Below are positions 1-9,001 of a stretch of 64,000 nucleotides of DNA, in pieces. Numbering within the stretch: position 1 is the stretch's first letter; every line of letters starts with the position of its first letter. Origin of the DNA: Pseudomonas sp. MIACH (GTDB lineage Bacteria; Pseudomonadota; Gammaproteobacteria; Pseudomonadales; Pseudomonadaceae); NCBI RefSeq assembly GCF_001269925.1, contig NZ_LHVO01000028.1, positions 248,001 to 312,000 on the forward strand, in the 5' to 3' direction. The notes beneath the pieces are model-generated. The model did no database searches. It worked only from the letters and a program-made list of their open reading frames with translations, and was not told the origin of the DNA. The position numbers and the translations under genes were made by a program.

Positions 1-486
1 GTCCAGGGCCTGGCGCGACTCCTCGTGGTTAGGGTCATTAACCGCGTCACCGCCACGCAGGTTGTTAATTGCGTTTTCCAGGGCTTTCTTGCTTACGCCT
101 TGGCCGAGCAACAACTTGCCTAGCTTGCTGTTCTCGTCCATGGCGGCGAGCAGCACCAGCTCGCTGGAGATGAACTGGTCACCCTTCTGCTGGGCCAGGC
201 GGTCGGCCTGGTTAAGCAGACGCGCCAGATCCTGCGACATATTCACGTCGCCGGTAGGATTTTGGATTTTCGGCAGTTGGTCGAGCTCTTTGCTCAACTC
301 CTTGCGCAGGCTGCTGACATCAAAGCCCACCTGCATCAGCAAGGGCTTGATAGAACCACCTTGCTGCTCCAGGAGCGCCTGCATCAAGTGCGCAGGCTCG
401 ATGGCCGGGTGGTCGAGGCCCACCGCCAAGGATTGGGAGTCCGATAAGGCCAACTGCAATTTGCTGGTTAAACGATCAATACGCAT
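1..486 (-). CDS. clpB: ATP-dependent chaperone ClpB, N-terminal part (cut by window start)
   Basis: Only the first 162 codons lie in the window; the gene continues off the left edge. The protein starts [20 protein letters not shown] and carries the double Clp-N repeat typical of ClpB ([10 protein letters not shown], then a second half with [12 protein letters not shown]). ClpB is a cytosolic AAA+ disaggregase that works with DnaK/DnaJ/GrpE to rescue aggregated proteins after heat stress. The ATG is preceded by a strong ribosome site (AAGGAAGGTGAC) and, about 75 bases upstream, by a clear sigma-32 promoter, which fits heat-shock control. Identity is secure from the N-terminus; the AAA domains are not visible here. 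Confidence 0.95.
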   Translation of the reverse strand, partial: MRIDRLTSKLQLALSDSQSLAVGLDHPAIEPAHLMQALLEQQGGSIKPLLMQVGFDVSSLRKELSKELDQLPKIQNPTGDVNMSQDLARLLNQADRLAQQKGDQFISSELVLLAAMDENSKLGKLLLGQGVSKKALENAINNLRGGDAVNDPNHEESRQALD

Positions 487-559
487 TAGTCACCTTCCTT
501 TTGAGCAGGCCGGAGCTATAAAACATTCCTGAATGAAGAAGCCTGCCAGATACCCTTAT

Positions 560-587
560 AGATGGGGTGGATTCTGGAAGATTCAAG
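560..587 (-). promoter_or_regulatory. Sigma-32 heat-shock promoter of clpB
   Basis: Read on the minus strand: CTTGAAT, 13 bases, CCCCATCT. This is nearly the full sigma-32 consensus (CTTGAA, N11–16, CCCCATNT). It points at clpB, whose ATG begins about 75 bases downstream, and lies just beyond the 3' end of pgeF. Confidence 0.85.
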
Positions 588-617
588 CTACGGACAGTTG
601 ACGTAAGTCAGGAGAGT

Positions 618-1343
618 CTAGCGTTCGAGCCAGATCAGGGAGGCAAATCGACCGGTGCGCGGGCTGCGCCGGTAAGAAAAGAAGCGCGGATCGGTCACGG
701 TGCAGAAACCACCACCGTAAACAGCCGTGACACCCCGTGCGGCAAGGCGCAGGCGCGCCAACGGATAGATGTCGGCCATGAACTTGCCGGGATTGCGGCT
801 TGGTACAAAGGCTTCGGCAGTTGTCGGCAGACGCTGCATGAAGGCTTCACGCACCTCCGGACCGACTTCAAAGGATTGCGGACCGATTGCCGGGCCCAAC
901 CAGACCAGTACATCGGCAGGTTCGGTATCCAGACTTTCAACAGCGGCTTCCAACACACCAGCCGCCAGGCCACGCCAACCGGCATGGGCGGCAGCGACGC
1001 GCGTCGCAGCACGGTTGCAGAACAACGCGGGCAGGCAATCGGCAGTCATAGAAGTACAGGCGATGCCAGGGGTACTGGTCCAACTGCCGTCGGCTTCAGC
1101 CGTGCGGCCAGGGTCGGCCTCAACCACGGTCACCCCGTGGACTTGGCGCAGCCAGGCCGGCTGAATATCAAATGCGTCGCGAAGACGACGGCGATTTTCA
1201 AGGACAGCCTCCAGGCTGTCCTCGACATGATCGCCCAGGTTGAGGCTGTCGAACGGCGCCAGACTGACGCCGCCCGCACGGGTGGTGACACAGGCCTTTA
1301 CCCGAGCCGGCGCGGGCCAGTCGGGGATCAGCCAGTCATTCAT
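618..1343 (-). CDS. pgeF: Peptidoglycan editing factor PgeF (YfiH, multicopper polyphenol oxidase fold)
   Basis: The 241-residue protein has the YfiH/Cu-oxidase_4 fold, with conserved pieces VHGVTVVEAD, TADCLPALF (Cys ligand) and HAGWRGLAAGV (His ligand). In E. coli the family removes wrongly incorporated L-Ser from peptidoglycan precursors; older annotation calls it a laccase-domain or polyphenol oxidase protein. The ATG overlaps the end of rluD by four bases, so the two genes are translationally coupled. The rluD–pgeF–clpB order is common in gammaproteobacteria. Family assignment is firm; the editing role here is inferred from the family. Confidence 0.93.
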   Translation of the reverse strand: MNDWLIPDWPAPARVKACVTTRAGGVSLAPFDSLNLGDHVEDSLEAVLENRRRLRDAFDIQPAWLRQVHGVTVVEADPGRTAEADGSWTSTPGIACTSMTADCLPALFCNRAATRVAAAHAGWRGLAAGVLEAAVESLDTEPADVLVWLGPAIGPQSFEVGPEVREAFMQRLPTTAEAFVPSRNPGKFMADIYPLARLRLAARGVTAVYGGGFCTVTDPRFFSYRRSPRTGRFASLIWLER

Positions 1344-2302
1344 CCGACAAACGCCTCACGATCCTGCTTGAGCAGCGACAGCAACCAGACAAAATCGTCT
1401 GGAAGTGGCGATTCCCAGCTCATACGCTTACCGCTCGTCGGATGGTCCAGTTCCAGGAAACGTGCATGCAACGCCTGGCGCGGGAACGTCTTGAGCGATT
1501 CGACCATGGTCTGGCTCGCCGCAGGCGGAATGCGGAAGCGGCCACCGTAGGCTGGATCGCCCACCAACGGGAAGTTGATGTGGGCCATATGCACGCGAAT
1601 CTGGTGGGTACGACCGGTTTCCAGCTTGACCCGCACATGGGTGTGGGACCGGAAACGCTCCAGCACGCGGTAGTGACTCACCGCCTGCTTGCCGCCTTCC
1701 ATCACCGCCATACGCTGGCGCTGCTGGCCGTGGCGACCGATCGGGGCATTGATCTTGCCACCGGCGACGACCACACCAATCACGATGCACTCGTAGATAC
1801 GGCTGACGCTACGGCTCTGCAATTGCGTAACCAGTTGCGTCTGCGCCTGAATGGTCTTGGCCACCACCATCAAGCCGGTGGTGTCCTTGTCCAAACGGTG
1901 CACGATGCCGCAACGCGGCACGTTGACGATGTCGGGGATGTGGTGCAACAGGGCATTGAGCAAGGTGCCATCAGCGTGCCCGGCCGCCGGGTGAACCACC
2001 AGGCCTGCGGGTTTGTTGATGACCAGGATGTCGTCGTCTTCATAGACGATGTCCAGCTCGATGTCCTGGGCGACCCATTCTCCCTGGGCTTCCTGCTCGG
2101 CAGTCAGCTCAAGAATCGCACCGCCATGAACTATGTCTCGCGGGCGGATAACCGCTCCATCCACAGTCAGGCGGCCGTCTTTGATCCAGGCGGAAAGGCG
2201 CGAGCGCGAGTGCTCAGCGAATAATTGTGCGGCGACTTGATCGAGGCGTTGGCCGCCCAATTCGGACGGCACCTCTGCGCGAAGTTCAATTTTATCGGAC
2301 AT
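1340..2302 (-). CDS. rluD: 23S rRNA pseudouridine(1911/1915/1917) synthase RluD
   Basis: The 320-residue protein has an N-terminal S4 RNA-binding domain (RLDQVAAQLFAEHSRSRLSA, residues about 18–60) followed by a RluA-family catalytic domain with HRLDKDTTGLMVVAK, where the Asp is the catalytic residue. RluD modifies helix 69 of 23S rRNA late in 50S assembly. It is the first gene of rluD-pgeF and is divergent from bamD, with about 150 bases of shared upstream DNA. Length and motifs are standard for the family. Confidence 0.95.
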   Translation of the reverse strand: MSDKIELRAEVPSELGGQRLDQVAAQLFAEHSRSRLSAWIKDGRLTVDGAVIRPRDIVHGGAILELTAEQEAQGEWVAQDIELDIVYEDDDILVINKPAGLVVHPAAGHADGTLLNALLHHIPDIVNVPRCGIVHRLDKDTTGLMVVAKTIQAQTQLVTQLQSRSVSRIYECIVIGVVVAGGKINAPIGRHGQQRQRMAVMEGGKQAVSHYRVLERFRSHTHVRVKLETGRTHQIRVHMAHINFPLVGDPAYGGRFRIPPAASQTMVESLKTFPRQALHARFLELDHPTSGKRMSWESPLPDDFVWLLSLLKQDREAFVG

Positions 2303-2451
2303 GCTCAGACTAGGCGTGGCACAGCCTTTGGTTTCGGCTGCGCGCTTGTGGTTAAATACGGCGTCTTTTGCCCCGAGGCTTTCAACGGGGCGCTCATCAT
2401 AACAGGACGGCCCCGCCCAAGACAGCGGCCGTCATAGGGACGCAAGCCGCC

Positions 2452-3477
2452 ATGCAAGTGAAACACCTGCTGCTGATCGCCATCCTCGCCATGACTGCTG
2501 CTTGCTCGTCAACAAAGGAAGTCGTCGACGAAAACCTGAGCGAAGTCGAGCTGTACCAATTGGCTCAGAAAGACTTGGACAATAATAGCTACACCAGCGC
2601 CACAGCGAAGCTGAAGGCACTGGAGTCGCGCTATCCGTTCGGGCGCTACGCCGATCAGGCCCAGCTTGAGCTGATCTACGCCAACTACAAGAACGCCGAG
2701 CCGGAAGCTGCCAAGTCCGCCGCCGAGCGTTTCATCCGCCTGCACCCGCAACATCCGAACGTGGACTACGCCTACTACTTGAAGGGCCTGACCTCGTTCG
2801 ACCAGGACGTTGGCCTGCTGGCGCGCTTCCTGCCGCTGGACATGACCAAGCGCGACCCGGGTGCCGCCCGCGACTCCTACAACGAGTTCGCCCAGCTGAC
2901 CAGCCGCTACCCAAACAGCCGCTACGCGCCGGACGCCAAGCAGCGCATGATCTACCTGCGCAACCTGCTGGCTTCCTACGAAATCCACGTGGCCCACTAC
3001 TACTTGACCCGTCAGGCGTATGTCGCTGCCGCCAACCGTGGTCGTTATGTCGTAGAAAACTTCCAGGAAACCCCTTCCGTGGGTGACGGCCTGGCGGTGA
3101 TGACCGAGGCTTACCAGCGCCTGCACCTGGACGAGCTGGCCGCTACCAGCCTGGAAACCCTGAAGCTCAACTACCCTGATCACCCAAGCCTGAAAGACGG
3201 ACAGTTCGTGCCTCAGGTTGCCGAAGCGGACAACCGTTCGTGGCTGAGCAAGTACACCCTTGGCCTGATCGAGTCGCGCCCACCGTTGCCGCCAGGCGAA
3301 ACCCGCGCCAATCAGGACGTGATCAAGCAGTTCCAGGATGCCAAGGAAGCCATTCCTTCGGACCTCAAGCCGCACGACGAGAACGGCGACGTAATCGAAG
3401 AGGAAGAGCCGCAGGCCCTGGGCAACAACCAGGACCGCTCGTGGTTCAGCTACATGACCTTCGGTGTGTTCGACTGA
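2452..3477 (+). CDS. bamD: Outer membrane protein assembly factor BamD (ComL)
   Basis: The 341-residue lipoprotein starts [20 protein letters not shown], a signal peptide ending in a lipobox (TAAC). Tetratricopeptide-like repeats follow ([35 protein letters not shown]). BamD is an essential periplasm-facing lipoprotein of the BAM complex that inserts beta-barrel proteins into the outer membrane. The start was placed at the ATG in front of the signal peptide; longer upstream reading adds non-signal sequence. The C-terminal tail after about residue 250 is longer than in E. coli, as usual in pseudomonads. A strong terminator follows. Confidence 0.95.
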   Translation: MQVKHLLLIAILAMTAACSSTKEVVDENLSEVELYQLAQKDLDNNSYTSATAKLKALESRYPFGRYADQAQLELIYANYKNAEPEAAKSAAERFIRLHPQHPNVDYAYYLKGLTSFDQDVGLLARFLPLDMTKRDPGAARDSYNEFAQLTSRYPNSRYAPDAKQRMIYLRNLLASYEIHVAHYYLTRQAYVAAANRGRYVVENFQETPSVGDGLAVMTEAYQRLHLDELAATSLETLKLNYPDHPSLKDGQFVPQVAEADNRSWLSKYTLGLIESRPPLPPGETRANQDVIKQFQDAKEAIPSDLKPHDENGDVIEEEEPQALGNNQDRSWFSYMTFGVFD

Positions 3478-3492
3478 TCTGTCGACGCAACG

Positions 3493-3524
3493 CAAAAAAG
3501 GAGCCCCTCGGGGCTCCTTTTTTA
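3493..3524 (+). terminator. Rho-independent terminator after bamD
   Basis: AGGAGCCCC/GGGGCTCCT stem with a short TC loop, flanked by an A run and a T run. It can act on both strands. Confidence 0.9.
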
Positions 3525-3602
3525 TGGGTAAGCGTTATTGCGCTGGGCGCCTGCCACGTCCTTGGCTAAACTGGCTCATTCCTTGTCGAGAAACCACCCA
3601 TC

Positions 3603-3836
3603 ATGCTTCGTCTTCTGTTCTGGATTGCCGTTATTGCTGCCGCAGTGTGGTTCTGGCGCAAATTCAAAAGCCCGACCGCCAAGCAGCAACGCACCAGCGA
3701 ACCAGGCGCATCATTGATGGTGCGCTGCGCCCACTGCGGCGTGCACCTGCCGCAGGATCGCGCCCTCAGCTCGCGCCAGGAGTGGTATTGCACCCAGGCG
3801 CATCTGGAGCAAGGACCGAAGTCTATCCAGCGCTGA
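3603..3836 (+). CDS. Small zinc-ribbon-like membrane protein (PP0621-like family)
   Basis: The 77-residue protein has one N-terminal membrane segment (LLFWIAVIAAAVWFWRKF, residues 4–21) and a soluble part with CAHCG and a later CTQAH, a likely metal-binding Cys/His pair. It resembles the small Pseudomonas family that I recall being called PP0621; no function is established. The gene converges on thiO and the two 3' ends overlap by 14 bases. The ATG is well placed before the membrane helix. The ORF looks real from its composition and motif; any function would be a guess. Confidence 0.8.
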   Translation: MLRLLFWIAVIAAAVWFWRKFKSPTAKQQRTSEPGASLMVRCAHCGVHLPQDRALSSRQEWYCTQAHLEQGPKSIQR

Positions 3837-4929
3837 TCCGACCTTCGGGCGCGTAGGGTGCCGGGTCGATAATCGGCGCACGCTCCAGTAGCAAATCAGC
3901 AAATAACTGGCACGATGCCGGGGCCAGGACCAGCCCGTTGCGGTAATGCCCGCAGTTTAGCCACAGCCCGTCGAAGCCGGGTACCCGGCCGATGTAAGGG
4001 ATGCCTTCCGGCGAACCGGGCCGCAGACCCGCCCAATGCCCAACCACTTCAGCGTCCGCCAATGCGGGGATCAGTTCCACAGCCGAAGCCTTGAGGCTTT
4101 CCAGCGCAGTTTCGGTGGGAGTCTTGTCGAAGCCCTCATGTTCCAGGGTGCTACCGATGAGGATGTGTCCATCCCGCCGAGGGATCGCATAACGCCCTTT
4201 GGCCAGGACCATGCTCGACAGGAAGTCCGAGGCGCACTTGTACAAAATCATCTGCCCCTTGACCGGCTCCACCGGCAGCGCCATTCCCAACGTGGCGAGC
4301 AACTCGCCGCTCCACGCACCCGCTGCGAGCACCACCTGATCCCCCAGAATCGGCCCCTCTACCGTATCCACTCCCACTACATTGTCGCCGTCCAGAACAA
4401 AACCGGTCACTTCGCACTGTTCGTGAACGGTCACGGCAGGCAGGGCCAATAGCGCGGCCTTCAAGGATTTGACCAGGCGCGGGTTGCGCACGTTGGCCAC
4501 ATTGGCCATATAGATTGCCTGGGAATACCCATCGCCCAAGACAGGAACCGCGTCATGGGCAGCAGACACATCCACCTTGCTCAGGGGCCGGCCTTCACGA
4601 GCCGCCCAGTCCAGTGCCTCGGCTTCGTCATCCAGGTCCAACCAGTACAAGCCCGTGGTGTGAACCTCCGGGTCGACACCGGTAGCGGCAAACAGCCGCT
4701 CAGCCAGTTGCGGATAAAAATCCTGAGACCAATGGGCCAGCGCTGTGACCGCCGGGCTGTAGCGCCACGGATACAGTGGCGAAACAATACCTCCGCCCGC
4801 CCATGACGATTCCTGCCCGACACCGGCGCGCTCCAGCAGGACCACTGCCTGCCCCTCGGTCGCCAGGTTGAACGCCGTCAACAAGCCGATGACTCCGCCA
4901 CCGACAATCACCACTTGCTGCTTAGCCAT
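3823..4929 (-). CDS. thiO: Glycine oxidase ThiO
   Basis: The 368-residue flavoprotein opens with a Rossmann FAD motif (VVIVGGGVIGLLTAF) and has DAO-family features: ESSWAGGGIVSPLYPWRY, GRYAIPRRDGHILIGSTLEHEG and the C-terminal NCGHYRNGLVLAPAS. ThiO oxidises glycine to dehydroglycine (iminoacetate) for the thiazole half of thiamine in organisms lacking ThiH. The ATG before AKQQVVIVGGG was chosen because the frame upstream codes for non-conserved sequence. Its neighbours (pilins, PP0621-like) are unrelated to thiamine, as is usual for thiO in Pseudomonas. Confidence 0.92.
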   Translation of the reverse strand: MAKQQVVIVGGGVIGLLTAFNLATEGQAVVLLERAGVGQESSWAGGGIVSPLYPWRYSPAVTALAHWSQDFYPQLAERLFAATGVDPEVHTTGLYWLDLDDEAEALDWAAREGRPLSKVDVSAAHDAVPVLGDGYSQAIYMANVANVRNPRLVKSLKAALLALPAVTVHEQCEVTGFVLDGDNVVGVDTVEGPILGDQVVLAAGAWSGELLATLGMALPVEPVKGQMILYKCASDFLSSMVLAKGRYAIPRRDGHILIGSTLEHEGFDKTPTETALESLKASAVELIPALADAEVVGHWAGLRPGSPEGIPYIGRVPGFDGLWLNCGHYRNGLVLAPASCQLFADLLLERAPIIDPAPYAPEGRISAG

Positions 4930-4991
4930 TATTTGATCCAGCCAATAAATAGGGACAAGCGCACCCGGCGCCCAATCATCCAGCACCCTCA

Positions 4992-5393
4992 TCATTGCCC
5001 CCAGCATTTCTGGCGCGACATTTCAGGCGCAGCACCCGGATTGCCTCGCGCACCGCTGCTGCCCAAGCTGAAGTCACCGCAAGGGTCGCCAGCCATCACC
5101 GAATCGACGCCCGGCGTAGCGACCAGGTAGAAATCCTGAGGGTTCAATGCTGCGGTGATTCTATAGCGATCATTGCCCGTACTGACGCCGCTTGCGTCAA
5201 TAAAACTGCCGTTCCTGACATAAAACCGCTCCAGGTGCTGAGCCTGCTCAGTCAGCAGCGCGACAATTTCCGCGCGATAGACCTTTTTCACATGGCCGGT
5301 ATACCCGGGGTAAGCGATCCCGGCTAAAAACGCGATGATCGCCACGGCGATCAATAACTCGATCAGGGTAAAGCCCTGGCTGTCCATGCCCAT
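4992..5393 (-). CDS. pilE: Type IV minor pilin PilE
   Basis: The 133-residue prepilin has a short leader ending in Gly (MGMDSQG) before the class III cleavage and helix motif FTLIELLIAVAIIAFLAG. The body carries two cysteines near the C-terminus (CGDFSLG, RQKCWGQ) that may form the pilin disulfide loop. The start at MGMDSQG is favoured by an AAGGAG ribosome site seven bases upstream. Minor pilins prime type IV pilus assembly in the inner membrane and are processed by PilD. It is last in the pilV-pilW-pilX-pilE run, 11 bases after pilX. Confidence 0.88.
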   Translation of the reverse strand: MGMDSQGFTLIELLIAVAIIAFLAGIAYPGYTGHVKKVYRAEIVALLTEQAQHLERFYVRNGSFIDASGVSTGNDRYRITAALNPQDFYLVATPGVDSVMAGDPCGDFSLGSSGARGNPGAAPEMSRQKCWGQ

Positions 5394-5404
5394 TCCATTG
5401 CTCC

Positions 5405-5935
5405 TTATTGAAGTTGTCGCCATGACACGCGTCGAAACCGCGAACCACTTTCCTCTTCCACCCGCACATACACGGTCTCCAATACCGTGCGCGATTGGCC
5501 ACTGATTCCGACCGCAGTCACCCGATACAACGCTGCCAGGGTTTGCGGCGGTAAATGGGGCAACCCCATGCCATGGCCCAGGGATTGAATACCGTAGAAG
5601 CCACCCTTGATAGAAACCCAGTTAACCGATGACACAGGACTGGCACCGGCGCCAACCACCGAATACGCGTCATCCGGCGGGCCACAGGCAACGATCGACT
5701 GGCACTGCGGCAAGGCAGCGCCCTTTTGCCTCACACCTTGCTCTCCCAGCCTCAAACCACTTTCTGCAGTTTGCAGCGACTGGTTGCGATGCCACAGGCT
5801 GGCGCTGATCTTTTGCTGGGCTACCGCCCCCTGCATCGAAGATAGGCCGATCAATGACAACAACAGCAAAAACACCAGACTTATCAGCAGGACCATCCCC
5901 CTCTGCCGCGAAGACATACCTTCAGCAAGCACCAT
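5405..5935 (-). CDS. pilX: Type IV pilus minor pilin PilX
   Basis: The 176-residue protein has the PilX N-terminus RQRGMVLLISLVFLLLLSLIGLSSMQ, with the Gly–Met processing site and hydrophobic helix, followed by QNQSL-like text (WHRNQSLQTAESGLRLGE) typical of the family. It is a core minor pilin of the priming complex. In P. aeruginosa the next gene is pilY1, but here pilE follows after 11 bases. The start is the ATG seven bases after pilW ends; an upstream in-frame ATG (six codons earlier, overlapping pilW) is possible. Confidence 0.88.
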   Translation of the reverse strand: MVLAEGMSSRQRGMVLLISLVFLLLLSLIGLSSMQGAVAQQKISASLWHRNQSLQTAESGLRLGEQGVRQKGAALPQCQSIVACGPPDDAYSVVGAGASPVSSVNWVSIKGGFYGIQSLGHGMGLPHLPPQTLAALYRVTAVGISGQSRTVLETVYVRVEEESGSRFRRVSWRQLQ

Positions 5936-5942
5936 GGCCCTC

Positions 5943-6650
5943 CTACCCCACACGGTTTCGCAGCGCTGCCACGACGCTGTAGGTTTGATCTTTTACCCGC
6001 CCCGTCGGGTCTTGCAGCGTCATGCGGATACGTACACTGCGGATCAAAGATTCATCGCCAGGCATGGCGTCGTAGCGCACAGCCTGTGCGGATGTCGGCC
6101 TGGCAGCCACGCCGAAACTGATATCGAAGGCCCGTACGTTGTCCACCAACACCGCCTTGGCCGGCGCCGCGGGCGTACTGACCTTCAACTGGCCCGCCTC
6201 GAAGGTGTAGGTCCGTTGTCGAATCGCAAAGCGAATCTGCCCAGGCGCCGGCTCAGGTGAGCTTCCTGCATAGGCTTGGGCAGTAGCAGTGCAGTCGGAC
6301 AGTACCGTCCAGTCGGGCCTGCCACCTCCTGCGTCGACATCGGCGGTGACCAGCGTCAGCGACTTTGAACTGCCCCCGGCACTCCAACTGACGGGTCGCT
6401 CGAAGGCTGGCGGGGCGTTGTCAATAAAAGCCGTGGCCAAACAACCAAACATGCCCGCCTGGCGAATGTCCCGGATCATCTTGCCCAGTACAAACCGAGC
6501 ATCATCCTGCAACAACATGGCAGCCTGCTGGCTGGCGTGGGTCGCTCGGGAACTGATCAGCACCTGACTCACCCCCAGCACCAATACCAACCCGACGGCC
6601 AGGGCCAGGAGCAATTCCACCAGGCTGAAACCCCTAGCCTGACACCTCAT
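5943..6650 (-). CDS. pilW: Type IV pilus minor pilin PilW
   Basis: The 235-residue prepilin has leader MRCQARG and helix FSLVELLLALAVGLVLVLGVSQVL, then the long soluble domain of PilW-type minor pilins (ASQQAAMLLQDDARFVLGKMIRDIRQAG). Its ATG overlaps the pilV stop by four bases, showing tight coupling. It is part of the pilus-priming complex with PilV, PilX and PilE. Confidence 0.9.
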   Translation of the reverse strand: MRCQARGFSLVELLLALAVGLVLVLGVSQVLISSRATHASQQAAMLLQDDARFVLGKMIRDIRQAGMFGCLATAFIDNAPPAFERPVSWSAGGSSKSLTLVTADVDAGGGRPDWTVLSDCTATAQAYAGSSPEPAPGQIRFAIRQRTYTFEAGQLKVSTPAAPAKAVLVDNVRAFDISFGVAARPTSAQAVRYDAMPGDESLIRSVRIRMTLQDPTGRVKDQTYSVVAALRNRVG

Positions 6651-7144
6651 TGCATCACCCCGGGTTCATTGTCGATGCGACTGGTCAGGGTAAGGGTTTC
6701 ACGCGCGCCAGGCGTGTTTGCCCCCCGGCTGTCATCCCAACTGATACTGACAGTCACCTCATCTGCACTGACCGCCACGGAGCCTTTGGCACTCTCCCCG
6801 GCAAAACCGCGAATATTGGCCTCGAAGTCATGCAGGTCCAGATCACGCATGCTGGTGTTCGCGGCACTCGGCGGCGCCCGTACGCCCCGGCGCAATGAGT
6901 AGTCGGCACCGGAATTGGCACGGATTCGGTCGAGCATATCGTAGGCGATGAAACTGGCCTGGCTGGTCATCCTTGAACTGTCGGTGTACTTGAGGGCGTT
7001 GAGCTGGAGCACCACTGCGCCTAACAGGCCAACGGCGAGAATCAGCACCGCCACGAGCACTTCGATCAACGTCGTGCCGATTTGGGACCGAGGAAAAGTG
7101 GGGGAGAAACAGGTTGTCAGGCAGGCAGGCATTACCGTCGTCAT
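6647..7144 (-). CDS. pilV: Type IV pilus modification protein/minor pilin PilV
   Basis: The 165-residue protein has the prepilin helix TTLIEVLVAVLILAVGLLGAVVLQLNALKYTDSS, preceded by Gly. This matches PilV, including the downstream SQASFIAYDMLDRIRANSGA. The leader is unusually long (about 23 residues from the first ATG, 19 from the second at 7132), and neither start has a strong ribosome site. It is first in the pilVWXE operon; fimU, usually just upstream in P. aeruginosa, is not here. Confidence 0.87.
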   Translation of the reverse strand: MTTVMPACLTTCFSPTFPRSQIGTTLIEVLVAVLILAVGLLGAVVLQLNALKYTDSSRMTSQASFIAYDMLDRIRANSGADYSLRRGVRAPPSAANTSMRDLDLHDFEANIRGFAGESAKGSVAVSADEVTVSISWDDSRGANTPGARETLTLTSRIDNEPGVMQ

Positions 7145-7332
7145 CCGTGTCGAAGGCCGAAAAAAGCAGGAAACCCTGCTGTGCGACCCAAGACTAGCGT
7201 CGGTTTTTCACCCGCGCCGCCCACGGAACAAAGGGAAATACTTTGGACATAAAGGCCACCATTCGACGCTCCGAACTGGACGCTATACCTATGTCTCAAC
7301 CCGCTATACACACGTCCACGGAGGGACGGCCT

Positions 7333-7914
7333 ATGGAGCAACGAGGTTTCACCCTGATCGAACTGCTGCTCGGACTGTTAGTAAGCGGCATCCTGGCACA
7401 TCTGGCAGCGCCCAATTTCACGGGGCTGCTGGAATCACAGCAGCGACAAAGCGCGGCGCAGTCGCTGGCGCATGGGCTCCGCTTCGCCCGCACTGAAGCC
7501 ATCACGCGTAACCGAGCGGTGGTCATCCACGCATTTGACGATGACTGGAGCCTGGGTTGGCGGGTCGTATTGGATGTAAGCGGGCGTGGTCATCTGGACG
7601 ATGACAACCCGGTGTTACTGGAGCGTCAGGGCAGCGGTCGCGTACCGATAGTCGGGAATGGACCGGTCAAAAGCCAGGTACGCTTCAGCGGGCTGGGCGA
7701 GCCGGTATTTGCTGGGGGAGGTTTTCGTGCTGGCACGGTGCACATATGTGCCAAGGATTCGGCGCAGAGCCAGCACCAGGTGGTGCTGGCACCCAGTGGG
7801 CGCATCAGCCTGCGCAGCGATAGAGCCGAACAGGCGTTGTGCCGGAATTACTCCGGCACCCTGGCATTCAGAGCAGCGAGCGAACCCGCAGCTCCTTGGG
7901 CATGGAGAAAGTGA
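7333..7914 (+). CDS. fimT: GspH/FimT-family pseudopilin
   Basis: The 193-residue prepilin has leader MEQRG, then [24 protein letters not shown] and the FimT/GspH signature [27 protein letters not shown]. The first ATG that gives a short leader was used; the frame upstream is open but lacks pilin character. It is transcribed away from pilVWXE, and its last 47 bases overlap the 3' end of ispH on the other strand. In P. aeruginosa fimT and fimU lie in the same direction as pilV; here the gene is flipped. FimT and FimU are hard to tell apart by eye, so the symbol is tentative. Confidence 0.8.
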   Translation: MEQRGFTLIELLLGLLVSGILAHLAAPNFTGLLESQQRQSAAQSLAHGLRFARTEAITRNRAVVIHAFDDDWSLGWRVVLDVSGRGHLDDDNPVLLERQGSGRVPIVGNGPVKSQVRFSGLGEPVFAGGGFRAGTVHICAKDSAQSQHQVVLAPSGRISLRSDRAEQALCRNYSGTLAFRAASEPAAPWAWRK

Positions 7915-8815
7915 TGTTCTCTTCACGCCCCGCCAACTCATCGGCGCCCGTAGCCCCCCAGGCATGCAACTGCTGGATAACACCGCGCACCAGGACTTCC
8001 GGGGCCGAAGCGCCCGCCGTGATGCCAATACGCTCGACACCATCGAACCAGCTGCGCTGCATATCTTCGGCCCCATCGATCAGGTACGCCGGTGTCGCCA
8101 TGCGTTCAGCCAACTCGCGCAAGCGGTTAGAGTTGGAGCTGTTAGGACTGCCGACCACCAGCACCACGTCGCACTCATCCGCCAGTTGCTTGACTGCATC
8201 CTGGCGGTTCTGGGTCGCGTAGCAGATGTCGTCCTTACGCGGGCCGCCGATAGCCGGGAAACGACTGCGCAGCGCATCGATGACACGACTGGTATCGTCC
8301 ATGGACAAGGTGGTCTGGGTCACGAAAGCCAATCGGTCGGGGTTGAGCACCTGCAGGTTGGCGACGTCTTTCTCGTCTTCCACCAGATAGATGGCGCCGC
8401 CGTTACTGGCGTCGTACTGGCCCATGGTGCCTTCGACTTCCGGGTGGCCAGCATGGCCGATCAGGATGCATTCACGACCGTCACGGCTATAGCGTGCCAC
8501 TTCGATATGCACCTTGGTGACCAGTGGACAAGTAGCATCGAACACTTTCAGCCCACGGCCAGCCGCTTCGGTGCGCACGGCCTGGGAAACACCGTGGGCG
8601 CTGAAGATGACGATCACGTCGTCCGGCACCTGATCCAGCTCTTCGACGAAGATCGCACCACGGGCGCGCAGGTCTTCGACCACGAATTTGTTGTGGACGA
8701 CTTCATGGCGCACGTAAATCGGTGGCCCAAAGACTTCCAGGGCGCGATTGACGATTTCGATCGCCCGGTCCACGCCAGCACAGAAGCCACGGGGGTTGGC
8801 GAGTTTGATTTGCAT
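7868..8815 (-). CDS. ispH: 4-hydroxy-3-methylbut-2-enyl diphosphate reductase IspH (LytB)
   Basis: The 315-residue protein begins [20 protein letters not shown] and carries the three Fe-S cysteines (GFCAGV, ATCPLV, SPNSSNS context) and the catalytic EGT motif (VEGTMGQYD). It makes IPP and DMAPP in the last step of the MEP pathway. Its start is the ATG before QIKLANP. It ends inside fimT on the opposite strand. Another MEP gene, ispE, is found much further right. Confidence 0.96.
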   Translation of the reverse strand: MQIKLANPRGFCAGVDRAIEIVNRALEVFGPPIYVRHEVVHNKFVVEDLRARGAIFVEELDQVPDDVIVIFSAHGVSQAVRTEAAGRGLKVFDATCPLVTKVHIEVARYSRDGRECILIGHAGHPEVEGTMGQYDASNGGAIYLVEDEKDVANLQVLNPDRLAFVTQTTLSMDDTSRVIDALRSRFPAIGGPRKDDICYATQNRQDAVKQLADECDVVLVVGSPNSSNSNRLRELAERMATPAYLIDGAEDMQRSWFDGVERIGITAGASAPEVLVRGVIQQLHAWGATGADELAGREENITFSMPKELRVRSLL

Positions 8816-8880
8816 GCTATGCCTCGTGTCTTGCAGCGCAAGAAATTGGATCAACCCGGCCCCTGACGGGTACCGAATCC

Positions 8881-8967
8881 TGTAGGAACTGGCTTGCCGG
8901 CGATGCAGGCGCAGCGTCGTATAAGCTACGTCGCGGTGATGCTATCGTCGGCAAGCCGGCTCCTACA
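8881..8967. repeat. REP palindrome pair upstream of ispH
   Basis: TGTAGGA-ACTGGCTTGCCGGCGAT and its inverted partner ATCGTCGGCAAGCCGGCTCCTACA face each other across about 40 bases. This is a typical intergenic REP doublet of the fluorescens group, lying between fkpB and ispH. Confidence 0.88.
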
Positions 8968-9001
8968 CAGGCCAGCGCCCGCAGGCGCCGGTTTTCGTCA
9001 A

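Noticed and set aside
5387..5423. Longer pilE start ten codons upstream
   Set aside because: It would give an overlong prepilin leader overlapping pilX, and the AAGGAG site is correctly spaced for the shorter start at 5393.
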